Positions 1 through 5,818 of a stretch of DNA of 7,161 nucleotides are shown here, piece after piece. The number at the start of each line of letters is the position of its first letter. The first letter of the stretch is position 1. This stretch comes from Ruminococcaceae bacterium UBA5450 (GTDB taxonomy: Bacteria > Bacillota > Clostridia > Oscillospirales > Acutalibacteraceae): positions 1-7,161 of the forward strand of contig DIQY01000007.1 of NCBI GenBank assembly GCA_002424295.1, in the 5' to 3' direction. Below the pieces are notes generated by a model. That model had not been told where the DNA came from. It made no database searches and saw only the letters and a program-made list of their open reading frames with translations. The position numbers and the translations under genes were made by a program.

Positions 1-492
1 AAAATCTGCCAGCGGATATTTAATTCCTTTTTGATAATCAGTAATTACAGAGAAAGCAGTTACTTCGGTTGCAGTGCCGGAGGTAGAAGGAATCGCCAGG
101 AAATGCGCTTTTTTCCGTAAGGTTGGAAAACTAAATGGCGTAATCAGGTCTTCAAATTTGGTCTCTGGATATTCATAGAAGACCCACATCGCTTTTGCGG
201 CATCGATCGGGGAACCGCCGCCGATCGAAACAATCCAGTCAGGCTCAAATTCGCGCATTGCCGCAGCGCCTCTCATGACGGTTTCTACCGAAGGATCAGG
301 CTCTACACCTTCGAAGAGACGAGTCTCAATGCCTGCAGCTTTTAAATTTTCGAGGACTTTATTCAAAAAACCAAACCGTTTCATTGAGCCGCCGCCTACA
401 ACAACCATTGCCTTTTTTCCAGAGAGCTCCTTTAATACATCCAGAGTGCCTCTGCCATAATAAATATCACGTGGAAGTGTAAAACGTGCCAT
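1..492 (-). CDS. Iron-containing alcohol dehydrogenase, N-terminal part (runs off the window)
   Basis: Probable NAD(P)H-dependent, cytoplasmic alcohol dehydrogenase of the iron-dependent (group III) family, interconverting aldehydes or ketones and alcohols, as in fermentation. The 164 codons present begin MARFTLPRDIYYGRGTL. They contain the dinucleotide-binding region with VVVGGGSMKRFG (about residues 30-41), the family signature GGGSPIDAAKAMW (91-103), and IPSTSGTATEVT (134-145). These resemble the alcohol dehydrogenase half of AdhE as well as stand-alone enzymes. The usual family length is about 380-400 residues, so more than half is missing past the left edge. That missing part includes the Asp and three His iron ligands, so metal binding cannot be confirmed. 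The ATG start is supported by AAGGAGG ending about 8 nt upstream. The gene is divergent from the symporter, and a Rex-like site lies about 100 bp upstream. Substrate is unknown. Confidence 0.93.
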   Translation of the reverse strand, partial: MARFTLPRDIYYGRGTLDVLKELSGKKAMVVVGGGSMKRFGFLNKVLENLKAAGIETRLFEGVEPDPSVETVMRGAAAMREFEPDWIVSIGGGSPIDAAKAMWVFYEYPETKFEDLITPFSFPTLRKKAHFLAIPSTSGTATEVTAFSVITDYQKGIKYPLADF

Positions 493-593
493 CTTTTGAT
501 TCCTCCTTAAATATTTTCAAACTGAACGTTATCTTTTCCATAAAACTGCTGTCTAAGCAGAATTGTGAAATCTTTTCGATCAGTCTGTTTATT

Positions 594-611
594 TCGTTTA
601 TATTTTAACAA
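594..611 (-). promoter_or_regulatory. Candidate Rex (NADH/NAD+ redox repressor) operator
   Basis: Read on the minus strand, toward the alcohol dehydrogenase, the site is TTGTTAAAATATAAACGA. Compared with the clostridial Rex consensus TTGTTAA-N4-TTAACAA, the first half-site matches 7 of 7 and the second 5 of 7. Alcohol dehydrogenase genes are classic Rex targets, which raises the prior. The site starts about 100 bp before the alcohol dehydrogenase start codon. No convincing -35/-10 pair was found beside it, and A+T-rich DNA gives such matches by chance. Confidence 0.35.
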
Positions 612-629
612 ACGAAGTCGGTTTTGTAT

Positions 630-701
630 ATTGGGAAAATCAACAATCTATCGGGCAGTTTTTTAGAGCTTATTTTCGGAATGCTTGTTTATTTTCCCAA
701 T
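630..701. repeat. 17-bp imperfect inverted repeat in the symporter leader
   Basis: The left arm (630-646) is ATTGGGAAAATCAACAA and the right arm (685-701) is TTGTTTATTTTCCCAAT. They are reverse complements at 16 of 17 positions, the only mismatch being 641/690. The arms are separated by 38 nt. The structure ends about 10 nt before the purine-rich GGAAGAAGG (711-719) upstream of the symporter ATG at 730. No T-tract follows the right arm, so it is not a standard terminator. It could be an RNA hairpin near the ribosome binding site or two opposed protein half-sites about 55 bp apart centre to centre. Function is unknown. Confidence 0.75.
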
Positions 702-729
702 GGATATTTTGGAAGAAGGTTTCATAAGA

Positions 730-2184
730 ATGATAAGATTTATTCTGATCATTTTGGAGGCGCTGATTTTGTATTTTTTAGAGACGGTTGATGCTTTTAT
801 CTGGGGGCCGGGATTGCTAACTCTGCTTATGGGAACCGGCGCTTTTTTAACTTTGCGTCTCCACTTTCTGCCGTGGAAAAACCTTTCGAAATCTTTACAC
901 TTTGCGCTTAGTCCAAAAGCACGCAGCACTGTAAAAGACGGTGGGATTTCTCCCTTTTCTGCTTTGATGACGGCGCTTGCTTCGACCATAGGCACAGGAA
1001 ATATTGTTGGGGTTTCTACTGCATTGGTCTTAGGTGGGCCGGGGGCGCTGATTTGGATGGAAATTTCAGCGCTCTTGGGACTTGCTACAAAATATGCGGA
1101 ATGTATGTTGGCGGCAAAATACCGCAGAAAAAATAAATTGGGCGAAATGATCGGAGGATCCATGTATCCGCTGCAGGAGCGCTTTCCTTTTCATTCTATC
1201 GGGAGAATATTAGCAATCCTCTTTGCAGTTTTTGCAGTGCTGGCATCCTTTGGAATCGGAAATATGACGCAGGCAAATTCTGTATCGGAAGCACTTTATG
1301 TGACTTTTGGAGTCTCGCCGACCATCAGTGGAATCGTGCTGATGGTGTTGACTTTTATCATTTTAATTGGAGGAATTCGCAGTATTTCTAAAATTTCCTC
1401 TGCTTTGGTTCCGATTATGTCAATTCTTTATTTAATCGGTGGAACGATTGTGATCCTTGGAAATTTTCAAAATCTTCCCAGCGGAATCATTGAAATTTTT
1501 CGCCTTGCCTTTTCCCCTAAAGCGGCGGCGGCAGGAGCGGGAGAAACGATTTTAGCCTCCATGCAGAGGGCGGCAGAATGGGGAATTGCCCGCGGCGTTT
1601 TTTCCAATGAGGCAGGGATGGGTTCCGCTACATTTACAGCGGCGGCAGCTTCTTCGGAAGATCCTGTAGAAATCGGCTATCTCAGCATGACCGGGGTCTT
1701 TTTTGATACCACTGTCATCTGCACGATAACCGGGCTTGCAATCGTTGCTTCCGGCGTACTGGGGATTACAGATTCTAATGGAGACCCGGTTGAGGGAGCA
1801 GCTTTGACTATTGCTGCTTTTGAAACGGTTCTCGGACCTTTTGGAGGAAAGCTGATTGCGATTGGAATTACTTTGTTTGCCTTTTCTACCATTATTGGCT
1901 GGGCTTATAATGGAGAAAAAGCGCTGGAATATTTATTGCCGAAACTTTCTTACCGCAAAATTTACCGAGTCTTTTATACGATCGCTGTTCTTGTAGGGGC
2001 AACCATACCGTTGGAAGCGGTATGGACTTTTTCCGATATTATGAATGGCTTAATGGCAGGGCCAAATTTGATTTGCCTTTTGGCACTCAGCGGGGAGATT
2101 GCCCGAGACACCTTTGCAGAAGAAACAAAAGGGCAAAAGAAAAAAATGGTATCGGTCAAAAGTTCTTCTATTATATTTTCTTAA
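730..2184 (+). CDS. Sodium:amino-acid symporter, AGCS (alanine/glycine:cation symporter) family
   Basis: Integral membrane transporter expected to import alanine, glycine or glutamine with Na+ (or H+). The product is 484 residues from ATG 730, a normal family length, and nearly all of it is hydrophobic segments in the LeuT-like fold. Family landmarks are FIWGPGLLTLLMGTGAFLTLR near the N-terminus, GTGNIVG (about 88-94), GNMTQANS (177-184), RGVFSNEAGMGSA (288-300) and STIIGWAYNGEK (386-397). The start is uncertain. ATG 730 has AGAAGG 10 nt upstream, while in-frame TTG 769 has a better GGAGG (756-760) 8 nt upstream and gives an N-terminus that fits the family well. Upstream TTG 685 and ATG 700 lie in the right arm of the inverted repeat and lack a ribosome site. 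The 3' end overlaps the convergent HD gene by 14 bp. The substrate cannot be read from sequence; homologues include alanine transporters and the glutamine transporter AlsT/GlnT. Confidence 0.95.
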   Translation: MIRFILIILEALILYFLETVDAFIWGPGLLTLLMGTGAFLTLRLHFLPWKNLSKSLHFALSPKARSTVKDGGISPFSALMTALASTIGTGNIVGVSTALVLGGPGALIWMEISALLGLATKYAECMLAAKYRRKNKLGEMIGGSMYPLQERFPFHSIGRILAILFAVFAVLASFGIGNMTQANSVSEALYVTFGVSPTISGIVLMVLTFIILIGGIRSISKISSALVPIMSILYLIGGTIVILGNFQNLPSGIIEIFRLAFSPKAAAAGAGETILASMQRAAEWGIARGVFSNEAGMGSATFTAAAASSEDPVEIGYLSMTGVFFDTTVICTITGLAIVASGVLGITDSNGDPVEGAALTIAAFETVLGPFGGKLIAIGITLFAFSTIIGWAYNGEKALEYLLPKLSYRKIYRVFYTIAVLVGATIPLEAVWTFSDIMNGLMAGPNLICLLALSGEIARDTFAEETKGQKKKMVSVKSSSIIFS

Positions 2185-2593
2185 GAAGACAAAGCTTTTC
2201 ACGATATTTTTGAGTACGCGTGAAATCTTTTTGAGTGGGAGCGGAAATTCTGGAAAGATCAGCGTTATGTTCCAGATCAACGATCTTTACAATGACTGCA
2301 TCCTGATTTGTAGAGAGACGCAGAATATAATCATCATAGGACTCGTCTTTTTTGCGGTAACGGCACTTTCCCGCAAAAATCGTTCGCGCGGAAAAGCCTG
2401 CGGATTTTAAATCATCTTCGGTGAAAATGGTATCCTCAATTACATTATGGAGCAGAGCGATTACTTTTAAAGGGATAGCTTTTACTTTTCCGGAAACTGC
2501 AAGCGGGTGCAGAAAATAGTCGTTTCCACTTTTGTCGACTTGTCCGAGATGCACTTTTTGTGCAAAAAAGTAAGCTTTTGTCAGTTCGTCCAA
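2171..2593 (-). CDS. Small RelA/SpoT-like HD-domain protein with altered HD motif
   Basis: A 140-residue cytoplasmic protein resembling the HD hydrolase domain of Rel/SpoT and stand-alone (p)ppGpp hydrolases, with no synthetase or regulatory domains. Recognisable parts are AQKVHLGQVDKSG (about 11-23), the YFLHP histidine (H29), ALLHNVIEDT (46-55) and IVKIVDLEHNADLSRI (101-116). In active enzymes the third block reads LLHDVIEDT, and its His-Asp pair binds the catalytic Mn2+. Here Asp is Asn50, while H29, H49, E53, D54 and D106 remain. The segment around 70-82 also departs from the usual pattern. The protein may therefore be inactive or changed in activity, and calling it a hydrolase would go beyond the evidence. 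The start is TTG 2593, preceded by AAAGGAAG with about 8 nt spacing; no ATG fits. It is convergent with the symporter (14 bp overlap). Confidence 0.85.
   Translation of the reverse strand: MDELTKAYFFAQKVHLGQVDKSGNDYFLHPLAVSGKVKAIPLKVIALLHNVIEDTIFTEDDLKSAGFSARTIFAGKCRYRKKDESYDDYILRLSTNQDAVIVKIVDLEHNADLSRISAPTQKDFTRTQKYREKLCLLKKI
2197..2232 (+). terminator. Possible intrinsic terminator of the symporter gene
   Basis: A 7-bp stem, TTTCACG (2197-2203) with CGTGAAA (2219-2225), encloses a 15-nt loop and is followed by TCTTTTT (2226-2232), starting 12 nt after the symporter stop. The loop is long and the stem short, so this is a weak call. It lies inside the 3' coding end of the convergent HD-domain gene. 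Confidence 0.35.
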
Positions 2594-2626
2594 AATGAGA
2601 GCTTCCTTTCGGGTTCAAATAAGATT

Positions 2627-2655
2627 ATGGTAAAAAGCACTTTGAAATTTGTCAA
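2627..2655 (-). promoter_or_regulatory. Putative sigma-A promoter of the HD-domain gene
   Basis: On the minus strand a perfect -35 box TTGACA (2655-2650) is followed after 17 nt by TACCAT (2632-2627), which matches TATAAT at 4 of 6 positions. Transcription would start near 2620, giving a leader of roughly 27 nt that contains the ribosome binding site of the TTG-started HD gene. It is back-to-back with the aldo/keto reductase promoter. Confidence 0.45.
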
Positions 2656-2685
2656 GAGAAATCCTCCTAAATTCCGAGAAAAAGA

Positions 2686-2714
2686 TTGCACTTTTTGTCA
2701 ATTTTTATTATAAT
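2686..2714 (+). promoter_or_regulatory. Putative sigma-A promoter of the aldo/keto reductase gene
   Basis: TTGCAC (2686-2691), 17 nt, then a perfect TATAAT (2709-2714). This is the best consensus promoter in the window. Transcription would begin near 2721, about 26 nt before the start codon. A closer TTGTCA (2695-2700) is only 8 nt from the -10 box and was not used. Confidence 0.7.
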
Positions 2715-2746
2715 AAAAATAGTTGTGATTAAAAAAAGAGGGCGTT

Positions 2747-3772
2747 ATGATGGAAAAAGTCGTTTTTGGGAAAACCGGCATTACAGTGAGTAAAAATGGA
2801 TTTGGCGCATTGCCGATTCAGAGAATTTCAAAACCGGAGGCAGTTCACCTTTTAAGACGAGCCTATGAGGGCGGAATTACATTCTTTGATACGGCACGCA
2901 GTTATTCTGATAGTGAAGAGAAGCTTGGTGCCGCATTTTCTGATCTGCGCGAAAAAGTCTATATTTCCAGCAAAACGCCGTCTTTGACAGCAGAAGGATT
3001 CTGGAAAGATCTTGATACCGGTTTATTAAAGCTCAAGACCGACTATATTGATATTTATCAGTTTCATAATCCTTCTTTTTGCCCAAAACCGGGAGATGGG
3101 ACGGGCCTCTACGAAGCAATGGAAAAAGCAAAAAAGCAGGGAAAAATCCGCTTTATCGGAATTACCAATCATCGCCTTTCGGTTGCGAAAGAAGCGATCG
3201 ATTCCGGACTCTATGATACCATTCAGTTCCCATTTTGTTATCTTGCGACGCAAAAAGATTTGGAGATCGTCAATGGTGCAAAAGAGAAAAACATGGGATT
3301 TTTAGCGATGAAAGCACTTTCTGGCGGATTGATTCATAATGCGGGGGCCGCCTATGCTTATTTAAGCGCGTTTCCGCAGGTGCTTCCACTCTGGGGAATC
3401 CAGCGCGAGTCGGAATTGGACGAGTTTTTATCTTTTCAAGAGAATCCTCCGAAAATGAATTCGGAATATGAAAAAATAATTGATGAGGATCGAAAAACTC
3501 TGCAGGGGGATTTCTGCCGAGGCTGTGGTTATTGTATGCCGTGCCCTGCAGGAATTGAGATCAATAACTGCGCCAGAATGTCGCTGCTTTTGAGAAGAGC
3601 TCCTTCTAAAGCATATTTAACACAGGAATTTCAGCAAAAAATGAAAAAGATAGAAAACTGTCTGCATTGTGGTGCCTGTATGAAAAAATGTCCGTATGGG
3701 CTAAATACGCCAAGACTTCTGGAAGAAAATCTAAAAGATTATAAAGAAGTGCTTGCAGGAAAGAAAATTTAA
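2747..3772 (+). CDS. Aldo/keto reductase with C-terminal 2x[4Fe-4S] ferredoxin-like domain
   Basis: Cytoplasmic oxidoreductase of 341 residues. The N-terminal part (about 1-240) is an aldo/keto reductase barrel starting VVFGKTGITVSKNGFGALPI. The expected catalytic tetrad is visible: Asp48 (FFDTA), Tyr53 (RSY), Lys76 (SSKTP) and His107 (YQFHN). The C-terminal part holds two cluster motifs, CRGCGYCMPCP (C257, C260, C263, C266) and CLHCGACMKKCP (C305, C308, C311, C315), of the kind binding [4Fe-4S]. This fused form is a known family in anaerobes and suggests electron exchange with ferredoxin-like partners. Substrate is unknown. Two adjacent ATGs are possible: 2747, with GAGG about 5 nt upstream, and 2750, with about 8 nt; the products differ by one Met. 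Its own promoter and a strong terminator suggest a single-gene transcript. Confidence 0.95.
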   Translation: MMEKVVFGKTGITVSKNGFGALPIQRISKPEAVHLLRRAYEGGITFFDTARSYSDSEEKLGAAFSDLREKVYISSKTPSLTAEGFWKDLDTGLLKLKTDYIDIYQFHNPSFCPKPGDGTGLYEAMEKAKKQGKIRFIGITNHRLSVAKEAIDSGLYDTIQFPFCYLATQKDLEIVNGAKEKNMGFLAMKALSGGLIHNAGAAYAYLSAFPQVLPLWGIQRESELDEFLSFQENPPKMNSEYEKIIDEDRKTLQGDFCRGCGYCMPCPAGIEINNCARMSLLLRRAPSKAYLTQEFQQKMKKIENCLHCGACMKKCPYGLNTPRLLEENLKDYKEVLAGKKI

Positions 3773-3775
3773 AAG

Positions 3776-3801
3776 GAGGCTTTAAAAAAGTCTCTTTTTT
3801 T
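3776..3801 (+). terminator. Intrinsic (Rho-independent) terminator after the aldo/keto reductase
   Basis: An 8-bp stem, GAGGCTTT (3776-3783) with AAAGTCTC (3787-3794) including one G-U pair, closes an AAA loop and runs directly into seven T residues (3795-3801). The A-run at 3771-3774 can pair with the T-tract and lengthen the stem. It starts 3 nt after the stop codon. The embedded AGGAGG (3774-3779) resembles a ribosome site but no start codon follows at a usable distance. Confidence 0.85.
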
Positions 3802-3855
3802 AAGAAAAATTTTGGAAATAGGGCTGTAAAATGAACCCGAAGGGGAGAAAAAAGT

Positions 3856-4854
3856 TTGATTTTTTTGTTTTTTGGAGTCATCTGCGGCGCTTTGACGTTG
3901 AGCTCAATCATTCGAGAACCACGTCGGTTTCGCAACAGCATATTTCTCCTAACAACGATTTTTTTCCTCTTTTCCGGGATCATGATGGAAAGCAATCATG
4001 CTCCGTTAATTGCAACCATTTTATCTTTAATTCTTGTAATTGTGATTCCGCTCAGCGTTTTGGCAGTGGCAGTTTTTCTTCTGATCAACGGCGTCATTAT
4101 GGTGAGAAAAGAAGGCAGACGAATTCAGAATTTGCTGTCATTTGGTGCCGGTATGGCAATCTTTTTGGTTATTGGTTTCATTCTTTATATGGCTGCCATA
4201 GAACAAAACATGTCAGAAAATAAAATGGCCCTTGTTATTTTGATCATCCTTTTAAGTGCTTATATCGGTTTTACCTTTGTCGCATTTTTGCTCTATTCTT
4301 TTTTATATAGTCACCTACCTAAAGAAGTAAAATGTGACTATGTGATTATTCATGGAGCGGGATTGCTCCATGGAGAACAGATTTCGCCGCTTTTGGCAGG
4401 CAGAATTCAAAAAGCAATGGAGGTTTATCAAAAAGGTGGCTGCCGGGCAAAATTTGTGGTTTCCGGCGGAAAAGGAGCAGATGAGACCATCTCAGAAGCA
4501 GAGGCAATGCGGGATTATCTGATTAAGAGAGGAATTCCGGATTCGAAAATCTTGATGGAGAAAGAATCAAAAACAACTTTTGAAAATCTTCAGTTTTGTA
4601 GGAAACTGCTCGATCCAATTAGAAGGCCATATCACTGCATTTTTGTTACCAGTAATTACCATGTGTTTCGTACAAGCCTTTATGCCAGGAAGATTGGGAT
4701 TGATGCCCAAGGCGTCGGGAGCAAGACAGCTCTTTATTATTGGCCCAGCGCAGTTATCCGAGAGTATGTTGCGGTGATGTGGCAATTCAAATGGGGATTT
4801 CTAGTTCCAATGATTCCGTGGCTGCTTTTCTATTTAGTTAGCTGCAGTAACTAA
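3856..4854 (+). CDS. Membrane-anchored YdcF family (DUF218) protein
   Basis: A 332-residue protein with about five hydrophobic segments in the first 152 residues (near 1-18, 27-44, 49-83, 92-114 and 124-152). A soluble DUF218 domain (about 160-300) and a hydrophobic C-terminal stretch (about 313-331) follow. Family landmarks are DYVIIHGAGLLHGEQISPLLAGR, FVVSGGKGADETISEAEAM, ESKTTFENLQF and FVTSNYHVFR; the GG and SNYH motifs outline the Rossmann-like pocket. Relatives such as E. coli ElyC and SanA act in cell-envelope metabolism, and E. coli YdcF has been reported to bind S-adenosylmethionine, but the function of this Gram-positive form is unknown. The start is TTG 3856, chosen because AAGGGGAG (3840-3847) lies 8 nt upstream and the protein begins directly with a hydrophobic helix. 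It is followed 14 nt later by the HAD gene, probably co-transcribed. No clear promoter was seen in the short gap after the preceding terminator. Confidence 0.9.
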   Translation: MIFLFFGVICGALTLSSIIREPRRFRNSIFLLTTIFFLFSGIMMESNHAPLIATILSLILVIVIPLSVLAVAVFLLINGVIMVRKEGRRIQNLLSFGAGMAIFLVIGFILYMAAIEQNMSENKMALVILIILLSAYIGFTFVAFLLYSFLYSHLPKEVKCDYVIIHGAGLLHGEQISPLLAGRIQKAMEVYQKGGCRAKFVVSGGKGADETISEAEAMRDYLIKRGIPDSKILMEKESKTTFENLQFCRKLLDPIRRPYHCIFVTSNYHVFRTSLYARKIGIDAQGVGSKTALYYWPSAVIREYVAVMWQFKWGFLVPMIPWLLFYLVSCSN

Positions 4855-4868
4855 GAAGGAGTTATTTT

Positions 4869-5525
4869 ATGATCAAAGCGATTGCATTCGATATGGATGG
4901 TGTTTTATTCGATACTGAACGAATTAGTAAAAGCACATGGACTCAAGTTGGAAAAGAATGGGGCCTTCCAGGAGTTGAGAGTCTTTTAAATCGTGGAATG
5001 GGACTTAATTATGAGGATACCAGAACCTTGTTTTTTGAAAAATATGGGAAATATTTTCCTTATGATGACTTTCGTACCCGCTGCTCGGAAATTTTTGAAG
5101 AAGAACTTTTCAAAGAAGGGCTTCCAATGAAACCCGGCGTTTTGGAAATTTTATCTTACTTAAAAGAAGCGAAAATCCCGGTGGCGCTTTCTACTTCTAC
5201 TAGGCGAGTAAAAACGATTGCACATTTAAAGGAAGCCGGGATCGAAGATTATTTTAAAGTAATTGTAACGGGAGATACGGTTCGGCATAGTAAGCCGAAT
5301 CCTGAAATTTACTGCAATACCTGTAGGGCTCTTGGGACTGTTCCTCAGGAAACGATTGCGATAGAAGATTCTCCCAATGGGCTTCAATCTGCCCGCCGTG
5401 CTGGGATGTTTGTGGTAATGATACCTGATCAGGTGGCGCCTACTAAGGAATTAGAACCTTTTTATGATCGGGTTTTTAAGTCTCTAGTTTGCCTTAAAGA
5501 TTGGTTTTGTACAGATGTTTTTTAG
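4869..5525 (+). CDS. HAD-superfamily hydrolase, subfamily IA (beta-phosphoglucomutase/phosphatase-like)
   Basis: A 218-residue cytoplasmic enzyme expected to remove phosphate from a small metabolite through an aspartyl-phosphate intermediate. All four HAD motifs are present: DMDGVLFDTE with nucleophile Asp8 and acid/base Asp10; STSTRR with Ser108 or Thr109; Lys142 in SKPNPEIY; and IEDSPNG with Glu166 and Asp167 for Mg2+. A helical C1 cap lies between motifs I and II (about 15-85). Beta-phosphoglucomutase carries a His at position 20 after the same motif; this protein has Ser20, which favours a phosphatase over a mutase. That is inference from one position. The ATG start has AAGGAG (4856-4861) 7 nt upstream. 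It lies 14 nt after the YdcF-like gene. Substrate is not predictable, and no convincing terminator follows. Confidence 0.93.
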   Translation: MIKAIAFDMDGVLFDTERISKSTWTQVGKEWGLPGVESLLNRGMGLNYEDTRTLFFEKYGKYFPYDDFRTRCSEIFEEELFKEGLPMKPGVLEILSYLKEAKIPVALSTSTRRVKTIAHLKEAGIEDYFKVIVTGDTVRHSKPNPEIYCNTCRALGTVPQETIAIEDSPNGLQSARRAGMFVVMIPDQVAPTKELEPFYDRVFKSLVCLKDWFCTDVF

Positions 5526-5643
5526 TAAAACAAGAATCAATTCAATCATTTTTGGTGCTGCAGAAGTTTTTAAAAAATAAACATTTGAGGCAGATATCAG
5601 AGAAAAAACGATAAAGACAAAATTATCAGCAGATTTAGTTCAC

Positions 5644-5672
5644 TTTACAAAAAAATTTCAAAGGACTATTCT
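5644..5672 (+). promoter_or_regulatory. Possible upstream promoter of the sensor kinase operon
   Basis: TTTACA (5644-5649, 5 of 6 to TTGACA), 17 nt, then TATTCT (5667-5672, 4 of 6 to TATAAT). It would start transcription about 25 nt before the start from the second candidate at 5669-5697. The two could be alternatives or a tandem pair. Confidence 0.3.
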
Positions 5673-5697
5673 GTTTTGCTTGTGGATATGTTATAAT
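5669..5697 (+). promoter_or_regulatory. Putative extended -10 promoter of the sensor kinase operon
   Basis: A perfect TATAAT (5692-5697) preceded by TGT (5689-5691) forms an extended -10 element; the -35 position 17 nt upstream reads only TTCTGT. Transcription would start near 5704, giving a leader of about 115 nt before the kinase start. The rest of the gap after the HAD gene (5526-5640) is A+T-rich, and I see no gene or strong hairpin in it. Confidence 0.55.
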
Positions 5698-5732
5698 TTA
5701 TTTAATATTCCAACTGTGACTTCCTACTTTAT

Positions 5733-5759
5733 TTTTGAAACATAAAGAAATTTTGAAAC
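5733..5759 (+). repeat. Direct repeat TTTTGAAAC x2 in the kinase leader
   Basis: TTTTGAAAC occurs at 5733-5741 and 5751-5759, 18 bp apart start to start. A related TTTTCATGA follows at 5760-5768, so the pieces sit on a 9-bp grid. They lie between the putative promoter and the kinase start. Reported GlnL sites in B. subtilis are tandem TTTTGT-type repeats, which makes this worth noting, but A+T-rich DNA produces such repeats easily. Confidence 0.3.
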
Positions 5760-5794
5760 TTTTCATGATTTAGAATTTGTATGATTAGATTTTG

Positions 5795-5806
5795 CTGAAA
5801 TTTCAG
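5795..5806. repeat. 12-bp perfect palindrome touching the kinase ribosome binding site
   Basis: CTGAAATTTCAG is its own reverse complement, and its last two bases are the first two of AGAAAGGA (5805-5812), the ribosome binding site of the kinase. It could be a small operator, but a 12-bp palindrome in this base composition can arise by chance. Confidence 0.3.
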
Positions 5807-5818
5807 AAAGGATTCGGA

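Noticed and set aside
546..560. A small hairpin, CTGCT-GTCTA-AGCAG, upstream of the alcohol dehydrogenase.
   Set aside because: It is only 5 bp with no T-tract, too weak to call a terminator or riboswitch.
627..632. TATATT as a -10 box for the symporter gene, with TTTAAC 17 nt upstream.
   Set aside because: The -35 matches at only 3 of 6 positions and the region is A+T-rich, so it is not supportable as a promoter call.
663..1163. A 166-codon minus-strand open frame inside the symporter gene.
   Set aside because: It is a shadow of the symporter, with a low-complexity, unrecognisable product, while the plus strand encodes a clear AGCS transporter.
2178..2187. The palindrome TTCTTAAGAA at the overlapping 3' ends of the symporter and HD genes, as a possible bidirectional terminator.
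   Set aside because: It has no loop, no GC in the core and no adequate T-tract on either side.
2581..2655. A 24-codon minus-strand reading frame starting TTG 2655 behind AGGAGG (2663-2668) and overlapping the start of the HD gene, like a leader peptide.
   Set aside because: Its TTG is part of the perfect TTGACA -35 box of the likely HD-gene promoter, so it would lie upstream of the transcript. The peptide has no recognisable attenuation pattern.
3831..4223. A 130-codon plus-strand frame starting at ATG 3831 and overlapping the YdcF-like gene.
   Set aside because: It has no ribosome binding site and an unrecognisable product rich in Ser, Asn and His. The overlapping frame from TTG 3856 has an ideal site and a recognised domain.
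5567..5576. TTTTTAAAAA after the HAD gene as a terminator.
   Set aside because: It is an A/T-only palindrome without a GC stem or a following T-run.
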